A stretch of 33,826 bases of DNA from G021776435 sp046756245 (GCA_046756245.1 JBHHVZ010000022.1:1-33826); one strand, 5' to 3'; numbered from the stretch's first letter, positions 15,673 through 24,731 are shown. Notes: generated from the letters alone by a model not told the origin. Numbers and translations: made by a program.

Positions 15673-16838
15673 TCGGCTTGATTGTCGTCCCTCCTGAAGG
15701 GCGCGAATGACTTCAACGCCTCGATCTCGCGTCCCGTATGGTCGCGCTCGGCTTCAAGATAGCGCATGATCGCGTGACGGAAAGAGGGGTCGGCGATCCA
15801 GTGAGCCGAATGGGTCGCCACCGGCTCATAGCCGCGCGCGATCTTATGCTCGCCTTGCGCGCCGGCCTCGACGCGCGCAAGCCCGGCTGTAATCGCGTAG
15901 TCGATCGCCTGATAATAACAGCATTCGAAATGCAGGAAGGGGACGTCTTCGATGCAACCCCAATAACGTCCGTAAAGCGCGTCGCCGCCGATAACATTGA
16001 GCGCGCCGGCGATCGGCCGTCCTTCACGTTCCGCCAGAACCAGCAGAATCCGGTCCGCCGTGCACTCGCCGATCAGTCTGAAGAACTCCCTTGTCAAATA
16101 GGGTTGGCCCCATTTGCGCGCGCCGGTGTCCTGATAGAAGGTCCAGAACGCATCCCAATGGCGCTCCTCAATGTCAGCGCCGGAGAGCTGACGAATGGCG
16201 ATTTCGTCGGCGACGGCTTCGCGCCGTTCGCGCCGGATCGCCTTGCGTTTGCGCGAAGAGAGCGCGGCGAGAAAATCGTCGAAGCTTCCATAGCCGCGAT
16301 TGAACCAGTGATATTGCTGGCCGGTGCGGAGAAGAAAGCCCGCCTTGATGAGAGCGTCCTGCTCCGGTTTCAAAATAAAGTTTACGTGTACGGACGAACA
16401 CCCTAGTCGTTCGCAAACTGCGCGCAGCGCTGCGCCCATATTCGCCTGCATGGCCGCGTTCGCCGTAAGCAAACGCGGGCCGGGCGCCGGCGTGAACGGA
16501 GCCGCGACCACAAGCTTCGGATAATAGCGCCCGCCGGCGCGCTCATAGGCGTCCGCCCAGTGATGGTCGAACACATATTCGCCCTGGCTGTGGCCCTTGA
16601 CGTAAAGCGGCGCGAGGCCGGCGACGGCGCCGTTTTCCTCCAGCACGAGATGCATCGGCGCCCAGCCGGCCTCAGGCGCGACCGAGCCGCTTTCTTCAAG
16701 CGCATGCAGAAAGTCATAAGAGACGAATGGATTGAACGGGCGCGAGCCCGGATTGGCGAAACGCTCCCAGGTATCGCGCCCGATCGCCGCGATTGAGGAG
16801 ACGGTCCTCGCCGTCAGCATGTCGCCGCCGTCCGCCAT
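15669..16838 (-). CDS. COG3146/DUF482 acyltransferase-like protein (GNAT fold)
   Basis: About 389 residues of the COG3146 family, often annotated as peptidoglycan recognition/biosynthesis or GNAT N-acyltransferase, resembling the FemAB fold. Typical stretches are NPFVSYDFLHALEESG near the start, YVKGHSQGEYVFDHHWADAYE, the central LSSRKRKAIRRERREA, and GRYWGCIEDVPFLHFECCYYQAI near 310-330. Substrate is unknown. Its ATG shares one base with the stop of the RidA gene (TGATG), so it is reinitiated; an in-frame ATG six codons on is less likely. Part of the dinB operon. Confidence 0.85.
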   Translation of the reverse strand: MADGGDMLTARTVSSIAAIGRDTWERFANPGSRPFNPFVSYDFLHALEESGSVAPEAGWAPMHLVLEENGAVAGLAPLYVKGHSQGEYVFDHHWADAYERAGGRYYPKLVVAAPFTPAPGPRLLTANAAMQANMGAALRAVCERLGCSSVHVNFILKPEQDALIKAGFLLRTGQQYHWFNRGYGSFDDFLAALSSRKRKAIRRERREAVADEIAIRQLSGADIEERHWDAFWTFYQDTGARKWGQPYLTREFFRLIGECTADRILLVLAEREGRPIAGALNVIGGDALYGRYWGCIEDVPFLHFECCYYQAIDYAITAGLARVEAGAQGEHKIARGYEPVATHSAHWIADPSFRHAIMRYLEAERDHTGREIEALKSFAPFRRDDNQAE

Positions 16839-17299
16839 CAGGCGATCTCAAAAACAGCGTCGATCTCGACCGCTGCGCCGAGCGGCAGGCTCGGCGCGCC
16901 GACGGCGGCGCGGGCGTGATGGCCGGCGTCGCCGAAGACGGCGACCATCAAATCCGAGGCGCCGTTGACGACTTTCGCCTGGTCTGTGAAATCGGACGCG
17001 CCGTTGACGAAACCGCCAAGCTTGACGCAGCGCTTGACGCGAGAGAGATCGCCGTCACAGGCGGCCTTCAACTGGGCGAGAAGATTAATTCCGCAGGCGC
17101 GCGCCGCTGCGACGCCGTCATCGAGCGAAAGGTCGTCGCCGAGCTTTCCGGTAATGAGACCGTCCGGGCCGATGGAGACCTGGCCGGAAATGAAAACAAG
17201 ATTTCCGCTGACGACGAAGGGAACGTAATTGGCGACCGGCGCGACCGGTTCGGGAAGCTCAACGCCGAGTTCGGCGAGACGGGCGGTAATGTCGCTCAT
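16838..17299 (-). CDS. RidA-family protein (YjgF/YER057c)
   Basis: A 153-residue RidA/Rid-family protein. Family members deaminate reactive enamine/imine intermediates in the cytoplasm and protect PLP enzymes. It belongs to the longer subtype, starting SDITARLAELGVELPEPVAPVANYVP, with VFISGQVSIGPDG and a C-terminal LPLGAAVEIDAVFEI. The Arg that binds the substrate carboxylate in canonical RidA is not evident in that tail, so activity may differ. GAGGAG sits 8 bases before the ATG. It starts 14 bases after dinB and runs into the COG3146 gene. Confidence 0.88.
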   Translation of the reverse strand: MSDITARLAELGVELPEPVAPVANYVPFVVSGNLVFISGQVSIGPDGLITGKLGDDLSLDDGVAAARACGINLLAQLKAACDGDLSRVKRCVKLGGFVNGASDFTDQAKVVNGASDLMVAVFGDAGHHARAAVGAPSLPLGAAVEIDAVFEIA

Positions 17300-17313
17300 G
17301 GGGCATGCTCCTC

Positions 17314-18612
17314 TTACTGCTTGGACGACGGCTTGTCTGCGCGGCGCAGAGCACGCGCCGCGCCGATTGCTTCGGCGCCGTATTTCGATCGGATACGGTC
17401 TATCACGCGCTCCTGCGCTGCAAAGCGCGCTTCCTCATTTTTAAAGAGTTCTGACTGCTGCGCGTCGCCGGCCGGTTCGAGGCCGGAATAGCCGACTCCA
17501 ATCAGCCTGAAGGCGCGGCCCTGCGTCGTCTCCGCCAGCATGGCGCAGGCCGCCGCATAGGCGGTGCGGGCGAGGTTGCTGGCGTGTTCGAGCGTGCGCC
17601 GGCGGGTCAGCGTTCTAAAATCCGCAGTCTTGAGCTTCAGCGTGACGACCCTGCCGGCGAAGGATTTTTCTTTCATCCGCGTCGAGACTTTTTCGCACAG
17701 CGCCCACAACCTGTCTTCAAGCCAGCGCGCATCCGAGACGTCTTCGTCGAACGTGATTTCCGCCGAGACGCTCTTGGTCTCCCTTTCCGGCGTGACGGTG
17801 CGGGCGTCGATCCCGCGCGACAGGCGCGCCAGCCGCAATCCGATCTCGCCATAGCGTCGGGCGAGGACGCTTTCTTCCATCGCCTGCAACTGGCCAATCG
17901 TTTTCAGCCCGTCTTGTTCGAGACGCGCCGCCGTCGCCGCGCCGACGCCCCAGATCAGCGAGATCGGTTGCGCGGCGAGGAAGGATATAGTCTCAGCGCG
18001 TCCGATCACCGAAAAGCCGCGCGGCTTGTCGAGGTCGGAGGCGATTTTCGCCAGGAACTTGTTATGACTCAGGCCGACAGAGGCGGTGACGCCGAGCTCG
18101 GCTTCGAACCGCTTCTGGAGTTTTGCAAGCATCACCGCCGGCGGCGCGCCGTGGATGCGGACTGTACCCGAGAGATCCATGAAGGCCTCATCGATCGACA
18201 GCGGCTCCACGAGCGGGGTGAGGGTCTGCATCAGGCGGCGCGCTTCGCGGCCGACGGCGGCATATTTGGCTATGTCGGGCCTGATCACGACGGCGTCGGG
18301 GCAGGCCTTGAGCGCGCGATACATGGGCATGGCCGAGCGGATTCCATAGGTGCGCGCCACATAGCACGCGGTGGCGACGACGCCGCGTTTGCCGCCGCCG
18401 ACGATGACCGGCTTGTCGGCGAGTTCGGGGTTGTCGCGTTTTTCGATGGCGGCGTAGAAGGCGTCGCAGTCGAGATGGGCGATGGCGAGGTCGAAGAGCT
18501 CGGGATGGGCGATGATTCGCCGACCCGAGCAGGCCGCGCACCGGTTCGCGCCCGCCGGCGCATCAGCGAGGCAGTCGCGGCAAAATCCTGATTGTTGCAG
18601 GCTTTCAGACAC
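17314..18612 (-). CDS. dinB: DNA polymerase IV (Y family) with N-terminal zinc-finger-like motif
   Basis: Error-prone translesion polymerase, 432 residues. The palm motifs are intact: LDCDAFYAAIE with the metal-binding Asp48, and SIDEAFMD at 139-146 with the catalytic Asp-Glu. Little-finger sequence follows to about 400. Ahead of the catalytic core is a 35-residue extension with Cys11, Cys14, Cys25 and Cys28 (CxxC-N10-CxxC), probably binding zinc. The start is a GTG (18612) with a weak site; no in-frame ATG occurs before the catalytic Asp. No beta-clamp motif is obvious at the C-terminus. No SOS box is visible upstream. It heads a five-gene operon and diverges from divK. Confidence 0.93.
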   Translation of the reverse strand: MSESLQQSGFCRDCLADAPAGANRCAACSGRRIIAHPELFDLAIAHLDCDAFYAAIEKRDNPELADKPVIVGGGKRGVVATACYVARTYGIRSAMPMYRALKACPDAVVIRPDIAKYAAVGREARRLMQTLTPLVEPLSIDEAFMDLSGTVRIHGAPPAVMLAKLQKRFEAELGVTASVGLSHNKFLAKIASDLDKPRGFSVIGRAETISFLAAQPISLIWGVGAATAARLEQDGLKTIGQLQAMEESVLARRYGEIGLRLARLSRGIDARTVTPERETKSVSAEITFDEDVSDARWLEDRLWALCEKVSTRMKEKSFAGRVVTLKLKTADFRTLTRRRTLEHASNLARTAYAAACAMLAETTQGRAFRLIGVGYSGLEPAGDAQQSELFKNEEARFAAQERVIDRIRSKYGAEAIGAARALRRADKPSSKQ

Positions 18613-18747
18613 TTATCCGCCAATCCGACGCCGCCGCCAGGGGGCGCCGAAAACACAATAAACAATCAATTAATACCTTTGGAGCGATAAGAACGATCCG
18701 GGCCGGCGAATCGGCGCGCGAGCGGCGTTAAGGCGTTAAGGCGTATC

Positions 18748-19146
18748 ATGGCGGCAATGGAGAAGCTGGACCTGTCGGCGCTTCCGAAAACCGTTCTCAT
18801 CGTCGAGGACAATGAGCTGAACATGAAACTGTTTCATGATCTGCTCGAAGCGCATGGCTATAACACCCTGCAGGCGCGCAACGGGCGCGAGGCGCTGGCG
18901 CTTGCGCATGAACACCATCCCGATCTCGTGCTGATGGACATCCAACTGCCGGAAGTCTCCGGTCTGGAGGTCACCCGCTGGATTAAGGAAGACGATAAAC
19001 TGGCCGACATACCGGTCATCGCGGTCACCGCGTTCGCCATGAAAGGCGACGAAGAGCGCATCCGCGCCGGGGGGTGCGAGGATTATTTAGCAAAACCTAT
19101 TTCGGTCGCCTCATTTCTTGACAAAGTAAAAAGGTATTTGAGCTAG
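18748..19146 (+). CDS. divK: Cell-cycle response regulator DivK
   Basis: Single-domain response regulator of 132 residues, a polarity and division signal that binds DivL/PleC/DivJ and acts on the CckA-CtrA pathway. It is nearly all receiver domain: VLIVEDNELNMKLFHDLLEA, phosphoacceptor Asp64 in LMDIQLPEVSGLEV, the Thr in VTAFAMKGDEERI, and Lys116 in YLAKPISV. This sequence is close to Caulobacter DivK, apart from about 12 extra N-terminal residues. The ATG at 18748 has AAGG six bases upstream; the ATG at 18757 is an alternative. pleD follows 43 bases on. Confidence 0.95.
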   Translation: MAAMEKLDLSALPKTVLIVEDNELNMKLFHDLLEAHGYNTLQARNGREALALAHEHHPDLVLMDIQLPEVSGLEVTRWIKEDDKLADIPVIAVTAFAMKGDEERIRAGGCEDYLAKPISVASFLDKVKRYLS

Positions 19147-19189
19147 TTTATTTCTTACTGGCTGTTAACCCTGTTGAAAGAGGGGAGAC

Positions 19190-20566
19190 ATGACGGCGCG
19201 AGTCCTTGTCGTCGACGACCTCGAACCCAACGTTAAACTTCTCGAAGCAAAGCTTCGGGCGGAGTATTTCGACGTTTTAAGCGCTTATTCCGGAAAGGAA
19301 GCCATCGAACGCGCCAAGGCGGATCATCCCGACATTATTCTGCTCGACGTAATGATGCCCGGCATGGACGGGTTCGAAGCCTGCCGCATTCTCAAATCCA
19401 CTCCGGAAACGGCGCACATTCCGGTCGTCATGGTTACGGCGCTCGATCAGCAGGCCGACCGAATCGCCGGTCTCGAAGCCGGCGCGGATGATTTTCTTAC
19501 GAAGCCGGTTGAAGACGTCGCTCTTTTTGCAAGGGTGCGCAGCCTCACGCGTCTCAAGATGATGACCGACGAGCTGCGGATGCGCTATACCACCGGAGAA
19601 GGGCTCGGGGTCATCAAACAGATCGACTATGAAGACGACACGGGCGTTCCCAAGCGCATTTTCATCATTGACGATCAGGACGAGCAGATCGAACGGCTGA
19701 AGTCGAATTTGACCGGCGGCTACGCGATCTCTTCAGAGACTGATCCGGAGGTGGCGCTAAGCCGGGTGCGTTCGGGAGACTTCGACCTGATTATCGTCAA
19801 CATGTCCATCGAGTCGTTGGACGCATTGCGGCTTTGCTCGTCCATCCGTTCGTTTGAGGAAACCCGGCTGACGCCGGTTCTCGCCATCGTGCGTCAGGGC
19901 GATACGCGCAAGCTCGTGCGCGCGCTCGATATCGGCGTCAACGATTACCTCACCCGGCCGGTGGACAAGAACGAGCTGACGGCGCGCATTTCCACTCAGA
20001 TCAGACGCAAGCGCTATATCGATCAACTGCGGACGTCGTTCCAGGCCAGTCTCGAAATGGCCGTTACAGATCAGCTCACCGGCTTGTACAACCGGCGCTA
20101 TCTCGCCAGTCACCTGTCGGCGATGCTCGACAGGGCGCATTGGACAGGCCGGCCGATGTCGGTGATGATTCTCGACATCGATCATTTCAAGGCGATCAAT
20201 GACACCTACGGCCATGACGCGGGCGACAAGGTTTTGCATGAATTCGCCGACCGCATCAGCATGTCGGTGCGCGGTATTGATCTCGCCTGTCGTTACGGCG
20301 GCGAGGAATTTCTGATCGCCATGCCCGACACCGACAAGAATTTCGCCAATATCGTCGCCGAGCGGCTGCGCCAGGAAATCGCCACGGACAAGATTGTGCT
20401 GAACGGCGGGCGCGATGTGGTCGAATTCACCGTGAGCATCGGCGTCGCCTCGACCGAGGACGGAACCGAAGACGAAAACGCGCAAAAGCTGATCAAGCGC
20501 GCCGACGAGGCGCTCTACGAAGCCAAGACCGGCGGGCGCAACCGGGTGATCATGAGCGCCGCCTGA
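19190..20566 (+). CDS. pleD: Diguanylate cyclase response regulator PleD
   Basis: REC-REC-GGDEF protein of 458 residues producing cyclic di-GMP upon phosphorylation, governing polar differentiation in Caulobacter relatives. The first receiver has phosphoacceptor Asp53 (LLDVMMPGMDG) and Lys105. The second (about 155-270) is degenerate, with Asn204 where Asp is expected, as in known PleD adaptor domains. The catalytic domain shows RYGGEEF with GGEEF at 370-374, and the product-inhibition I-site RGID at 361-364. GAGGGGAG precedes the ATG. It forms an operon with divK. Confidence 0.96.
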   Translation: MTARVLVVDDLEPNVKLLEAKLRAEYFDVLSAYSGKEAIERAKADHPDIILLDVMMPGMDGFEACRILKSTPETAHIPVVMVTALDQQADRIAGLEAGADDFLTKPVEDVALFARVRSLTRLKMMTDELRMRYTTGEGLGVIKQIDYEDDTGVPKRIFIIDDQDEQIERLKSNLTGGYAISSETDPEVALSRVRSGDFDLIIVNMSIESLDALRLCSSIRSFEETRLTPVLAIVRQGDTRKLVRALDIGVNDYLTRPVDKNELTARISTQIRRKRYIDQLRTSFQASLEMAVTDQLTGLYNRRYLASHLSAMLDRAHWTGRPMSVMILDIDHFKAINDTYGHDAGDKVLHEFADRISMSVRGIDLACRYGGEEFLIAMPDTDKNFANIVAERLRQEIATDKIVLNGGRDVVEFTVSIGVASTEDGTEDENAQKLIKRADEALYEAKTGGRNRVIMSAA

Positions 20567-20597
20567 AGAACCCGAACGCTGCACATTTCCGGCCATT

Positions 20598-20624
20598 AAA
20601 AAAGCCGCCCGGACCGGGCGGCTT
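20598..20624 (-). terminator. Intrinsic terminator of rpmG, possibly bidirectional with pleD
   Basis: AAGCCGCCCG (20602-20611), loop of three bases, CGGGCGGCTT (20615-20624). On minus the stem is followed by TTTTTTAA, giving a strong terminator 30 bases after the rpmG stop; on plus the T-tract is weak. Confidence 0.85.
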
Positions 20625-20653
20625 GGTCGTTCAGATGGCGTGAAATTGCTGTG

Positions 20654-20821
20654 CTATTTGATCTTGCCTTCCTTGAATTCCACATGCTTGCGCGCGATCG
20701 GATCGTATTTCTTCAGCACAAGCTTATCCGTCATCGTGCGGGTGTTCTTCTTCGTCACATAGAAGAATCCCGTGTTGGCCGTTGAATTCAGCCGGATCTT
20801 GATGGTCGTCGGCTTCGCCAT
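20654..20821 (-). CDS. rpmG: 50S ribosomal protein L33 (bL33)
   Basis: A 55-residue large-subunit ribosomal protein. It reads MAKPTTIKIRLNSTANTG, then FFYVTKKNTRTMTDKL and ends KKYDPIARKHVEFKEGKIK, the classic L33 sequence. It lacks the CxxC zinc pairs, so it is the zinc-free form. AAGGAG lies 8 bases before the ATG. It has its own promoter just upstream and its own terminator downstream. The divK-pleD-rpmG neighbourhood is common in Caulobacterales-like genomes. Confidence 0.97.
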   Translation of the reverse strand: MAKPTTIKIRLNSTANTGFFYVTKKNTRTMTDKLVLKKYDPIARKHVEFKEGKIK

Positions 20822-20864
20822 GACGAATGCTCCTTACGCGCGCCGGGGGCGTTTCGAGCGGCGG

Positions 20865-20892
20865 ACCATACAGGCCGCGGCTTGCCTGTCAA
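20865..20892 (-). promoter_or_regulatory. Promoter of rpmG
   Basis: Minus-strand TTGACA (20887-20892, perfect -35) and TATGGT (20865-20870) lie 16 bases apart, with a start about 40 bases before rpmG. It lies in the 80-base gap after the alkaline phosphatase stop, so rpmG is transcribed separately. Confidence 0.8.
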
Positions 20893-20901
20893 GCGCCAAG
20901 C

Positions 20902-22428
20902 CTATTGGACGCCGGCGCGCTTCGACAGTTTCAGGGCGTCATCGATCACGTGAAAAATGTAGTTCTGCTCGACGACCCCGCCGAAGAGATAGGCGCGCGG
21001 GCCCGAGGCGTAAATCGTCACGTCCTGGCCGCCATGGGATTCAGACTCGGCGGGGATCAGCGCCTGCTGGCGATAGGTCGGATCGGCGACTTCTTCGGCG
21101 CTCGGGGTCGGGCGGCCGTCCTCATTGTCATCGATAAACACCGAGCCCGGTCCGTTGGCGTAAACAAGCGTCGTATAGGGTTTGCCGTCGTACGCCGTCG
21201 CCAGGCTGTCCTTGCCGCCCGCCACCGTGGTGGCCAGGCCGAGAATGTCGCTTCCCTTGGCGGGATAACCCTGGAAGGCGAGGGTGTGGCCGTGGTCGGC
21301 GGTGACGATGATGAGCGTGTCCTTCTCGCGGGTCATGGCGCGCGCCGTCGCGACCGCTTCCGAATAAGCTTGCACGTCCTTGAGGGCGTGCGCGGCGTTG
21401 CCGGCGTGATGGGCGTGGTCGACGCGGCCGCCTTCGACCATCAGGAAATAGCCGTCCTTGTCGCGGGAGAGAATCTCGATCGCCTTTTTGGTCATCTCGG
21501 CGAGCGACGGCTCGCCGCCGGGGTCGCGGTGGCGCTGCAGTTCGTACTGCATGTGCGTGCCGTTGAAGAGACCGAGGAGGCGTGGATCAGCAGCCGGGTC
21601 GACCGCGTCAAAACCCTGCTGGTTCCAGACATAGACGTGGGCGTTCGACTTCGCCGTCCACTCGAGCGCCAAATTGCGCCCGTCGAGCCGCCGGCCTGTC
21701 GCATCGGGGCGTTCCGGGTCCGCCGCTTCAGCCGGGAGAAAATTCGAGCGGCCCCCGCCCATCGCCACTTCAAGGCCGTCGCCATAGGGAAATTCGATAA
21801 ACTGGCGGGCGATGTCCCGACAACCTGTTTCCGCCGCCTCGGCGGGAAGGTCCGCGTCGGATTCCCATCCGCGCTCGGCGGAATGAGCATAGACCGCGCC
21901 CGGCGTCGCGTGAGTGATGCGAGCGGTGGAGACGATGCCGGTCGCCAGGCCTGCCATTTCCGACAATTCGCCCAGCGTCGGCACGATCGCGCCGAGCCCG
22001 GATGCGCAGTCGCCTTTCGCCGCCGCGTCCGACACCGACAACACGCCGGACTTGGTTTTGATCCCCGTCACCATCGCCGACATGGTGCCGGCCGAATCCG
22101 GCGTCTGGGCGTTGGTGGTGTAGGTCTTCGACATGGCGATATAGGGAAAGCGCTCGAAGGAGAGGAGGTTTTCCTCTCCGTCCTCGCCGCGGGTCTGACC
22201 GTCGAAAATGCGCGCTGCGGCGACCGTCGTCGGATCCATGCCGTCGGCGACGAAGAGGATGACATTCTTCGCGCGCCGCTTGTTGGGTTTTACGGCCTTG
22301 CGCCGGGCGAGCGTTTCCTGCCCGGCGGCGTAATAGGAATCGGATTGCGGGAGCGTCGGTCCTTCCTGTGCGCCGGCGGCGCCGGCGGCGGCGAGGAAGA
22401 AAACGAGGGCGGCGGCGGGGCGGGACAT
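20902..22428 (-). CDS. Exported alkaline phosphatase
   Basis: Periplasmic alkaline phosphatase of the PhoA superfamily, about 508 residues, releasing phosphate from monoesters. A signal peptide (MSRPAAALVFFLAAAGAAGA) precedes the mature protein. Active-site elements are seen: Asp62 in LFVADGM, nucleophile Ser112 in TPDSAGTMSAM, the metal-binding VEGGRVDHAHHAGN, TADHGHTLAF and ESHGGQDVTIYASGP. The ATG at 22428 has GGAG seven bases upstream and restores the signal peptide; a start 84 bases upstream does not. No Pho box could be recognised. It diverges from the acylase gene. Confidence 0.93.
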   Translation of the reverse strand: MSRPAAALVFFLAAAGAAGAQEGPTLPQSDSYYAAGQETLARRKAVKPNKRRAKNVILFVADGMDPTTVAAARIFDGQTRGEDGEENLLSFERFPYIAMSKTYTTNAQTPDSAGTMSAMVTGIKTKSGVLSVSDAAAKGDCASGLGAIVPTLGELSEMAGLATGIVSTARITHATPGAVYAHSAERGWESDADLPAEAAETGCRDIARQFIEFPYGDGLEVAMGGGRSNFLPAEAADPERPDATGRRLDGRNLALEWTAKSNAHVYVWNQQGFDAVDPAADPRLLGLFNGTHMQYELQRHRDPGGEPSLAEMTKKAIEILSRDKDGYFLMVEGGRVDHAHHAGNAAHALKDVQAYSEAVATARAMTREKDTLIIVTADHGHTLAFQGYPAKGSDILGLATTVAGGKDSLATAYDGKPYTTLVYANGPGSVFIDDNEDGRPTPSAEEVADPTYRQQALIPAESESHGGQDVTIYASGPRAYLFGGVVEQNYIFHVIDDALKLSKRAGVQ

Positions 22429-22568
22429 CGGCTTTCTCCGGTCATATGGCGGTCGACAGTCTATCGCCCATGCGGGGCGGCGAGGCAATGGCCGCGCCGC
22501 AAGGCTGCGCAAAAGGCTGGCCTGAAGCGGCGGACGGGGTAAGTTTTCCGAAAAACGAGGACGGTTTT

Positions 22569-24731
22569 ATGAAACGCATCGCGCTTGGCGCCGCCGCCGG
22601 TCTTGTGGTCATTCTGTTCCTTGCGGCTGGGTTCTACTTGCGGACGCCCGCGCCGGCGGATTTCGACGCCGATGCGGCGCGGGCGGCGGCGGCGCGATAC
22701 GACGCGCGCGCCATCCGCGACGGCTTCGGGGTTCCTCATATTTATGGCGCACGCGACGCCGATGTGGCCTTCGGCCTCGCCTATGCGCACGCCGAAGACG
22801 ACTGGGCGACGTTCGAGGAGGTGCTGGCGTTTTCGCGCGGCCGCCTCGGGCTGAAGACTGGGAAGAACGGCGCCGTCATCGACTATCTCACCGAAGCGCT
22901 CGGCGTTCGCGAGGCCGTCGCCGCAAAATACGATTCCGACCTGTCGGGGGAGACGAAAGCGCTGCTTGAAGGCTATGCGGCAGGGCTCAATCTCTGGTGC
23001 GCCGAAAAGCAAGGGCGATGCTCGCCGGGCGCCGCGCCTGTAACGCCGCAGGATATCGTCGCCGGTTTCGTCGCTCGCACGCCGTTTTTTTACGGTCTTG
23101 AGGAGACTCTCACTGACCTCTTCGAAAACGGCGCTTCAACCGAAACAATGATCGGAACGGCGCGCGAAGCGTTTTTACGTCTGCGCCCGGAAGCCGAATT
23201 CGGGTCGAACGCCATGGCGGTCGCGCCGTCCCGCTCGGCCGACGGCCACACAAGGTTGATGGCGAATTCGCACCAGCCTTTCACCGGCCCGGTCGCCTGG
23301 TACGAGGCGCGCGTGAAGTCGGAGGAAGGCTGGGACATGATCGGCGGTCTGTTTCCCGGCGCGCCGCTTGTTCTGCTCGGCGCAGGTCCCCGGCTCGGCT
23401 GGTCGTTCACCGTCAACAAGCCCGACCTCGTCGATATTTTCACGCTCGAAGTCGACGACCCGAAAAAGCCGGTCCGCTATCGCTTCGACGGAGACTGGCG
23501 TGAGTTCGAGGTCAAAACGATTACGCTTCGTGTGAAGCTCATCGGTCCGTTCAGCCTGCCGGTGAAACGGCGGGTCTTGCGCTCCGTGCACGGACCGGCG
23601 TTTGTAACGAAAACCGGCGTCTACGCCGTCTCATACGCCGGGGCGGGTGACGTGCGCGCCGTCGAACAATGGTATCGGATGAACCGCGCAGCATCGTTTG
23701 GGGAATGGCGCGCGGCGATGGCGATGCTGGCGATTCCAAGTTTCAACGCAGTCTACGCCGATGGGGAAGGGCGCATTGCCTACTTCCACAACATGGCCTC
23801 GCCCGTGCGTTCGAACACTGTCGACTGGTCGCAGCCGCAGCCGGGCGATGACCCGAACCTGTTGTGGAAAGGGGTTCGCTCGTTCGAGACTGTCCCGAAA
23901 GTCGTCGACCCCGCGTCCGGTTATGTGCTGAGCTCCAACAACACGCCGTTCCTGACGTCGGGCCCGGACGACAATCCGAACCCAGCGGATTTTCCGCCTC
24001 ATTACGGCGTCGATGAGCGCGTCACCAACCGAATCCTGCGCGCCCAGGCGCTTTACGGCGGCGACGGCGTCATTACCGAAGAGGAGTTCATCGCCTACAA
24101 GATGGATGACCGCTATGCAGCGAATTCGCGTCTGATGACGCTCATCAGAGCGCTCGACCCGCTCATTAAAGAAGCCGACGAGCCGGCGCTCGATGACGCG
24201 CGGGTGCTTTTAAAAAACTGGAACGGTTCGACCGCTTCCTACAATCACGCCGCCGCGCTCGCTATTCTGACCGGCCAGAAGGCGCTCGGCTATTTGTTGA
24301 ACGGGCGGGACGCCTCCGATCCGGATCCGTTGACGGCGCTCAGAAAAACCGTCGACGAGCTCGAAAAAGGCTTCGGCCGCATCAATCCCGCCTGGGGCGA
24401 GGTGAGCCGGCTTAAGCGCGGCGATGTGGACACGTCGGTCGACGGCGGGCCGGATACGCTGCGTGCGATTTATGACGAGGGCGATCCTGCAAAAGGCGCG
24501 CTGACTGCAACCGCCGGGGATTCTTATATTCTTTATGCAGACTGGGACGACAACGGCGCCGTCGAGATACGCACCATCCACCAGTTCGGCGCAGCGACGC
24601 TCGACGAAGCCTCGCCTCATTACGCCGACCAGGCGCAGCTATTCGCGGCCGAGGAATGGAAATCGCCGCCGATGGAGCTCGACGCTCTTCTTGCTGAGGC
24701 GACTGTCGATTACCGCCCGGGACGGAATTAA
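22569..24731 (+). CDS. Penicillin acylase family protein (Ntn hydrolase, AHL-acylase-like)
   Basis: Ntn-hydrolase of 720 residues, made as a precursor and cut into two chains. An N-terminal hydrophobic segment (4-24) exports or anchors it. The alpha part carries VPHIYGARDADVAFGLAYAHAEDDWATFE. The autocleavage site is FG-SNAMAV with Ser213 as the new N-terminal nucleophile, and the beta chain follows with LMANSHQPFTGP. Members hydrolyse amide bonds of penicillins, acyl-homoserine lactones or lipopeptides; the substrate is not predictable. The ATG at 22569 has GAGGA seven bases upstream; longer frames begin in arginine-rich junk. Its stop overlaps the S9 peptidase stop by four bases. Confidence 0.92.
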   Translation: MKRIALGAAAGLVVILFLAAGFYLRTPAPADFDADAARAAAARYDARAIRDGFGVPHIYGARDADVAFGLAYAHAEDDWATFEEVLAFSRGRLGLKTGKNGAVIDYLTEALGVREAVAAKYDSDLSGETKALLEGYAAGLNLWCAEKQGRCSPGAAPVTPQDIVAGFVARTPFFYGLEETLTDLFENGASTETMIGTAREAFLRLRPEAEFGSNAMAVAPSRSADGHTRLMANSHQPFTGPVAWYEARVKSEEGWDMIGGLFPGAPLVLLGAGPRLGWSFTVNKPDLVDIFTLEVDDPKKPVRYRFDGDWREFEVKTITLRVKLIGPFSLPVKRRVLRSVHGPAFVTKTGVYAVSYAGAGDVRAVEQWYRMNRAASFGEWRAAMAMLAIPSFNAVYADGEGRIAYFHNMASPVRSNTVDWSQPQPGDDPNLLWKGVRSFETVPKVVDPASGYVLSSNNTPFLTSGPDDNPNPADFPPHYGVDERVTNRILRAQALYGGDGVITEEEFIAYKMDDRYAANSRLMTLIRALDPLIKEADEPALDDARVLLKNWNGSTASYNHAAALAILTGQKALGYLLNGRDASDPDPLTALRKTVDELEKGFGRINPAWGEVSRLKRGDVDTSVDGGPDTLRAIYDEGDPAKGALTATAGDSYILYADWDDNGAVEIRTIHQFGAATLDEASPHYADQAQLFAAEEWKSPPMELDALLAEATVDYRPGRN

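Noticed and set aside
18613..18747. SOS box or CtrA box in the dinB-divK gap
   Set aside because: No GTTC-N7-GTTC or GAAC-N7-GAAC is present, and the TTAA motifs here are spaced 4 bases or are isolated, not 7.
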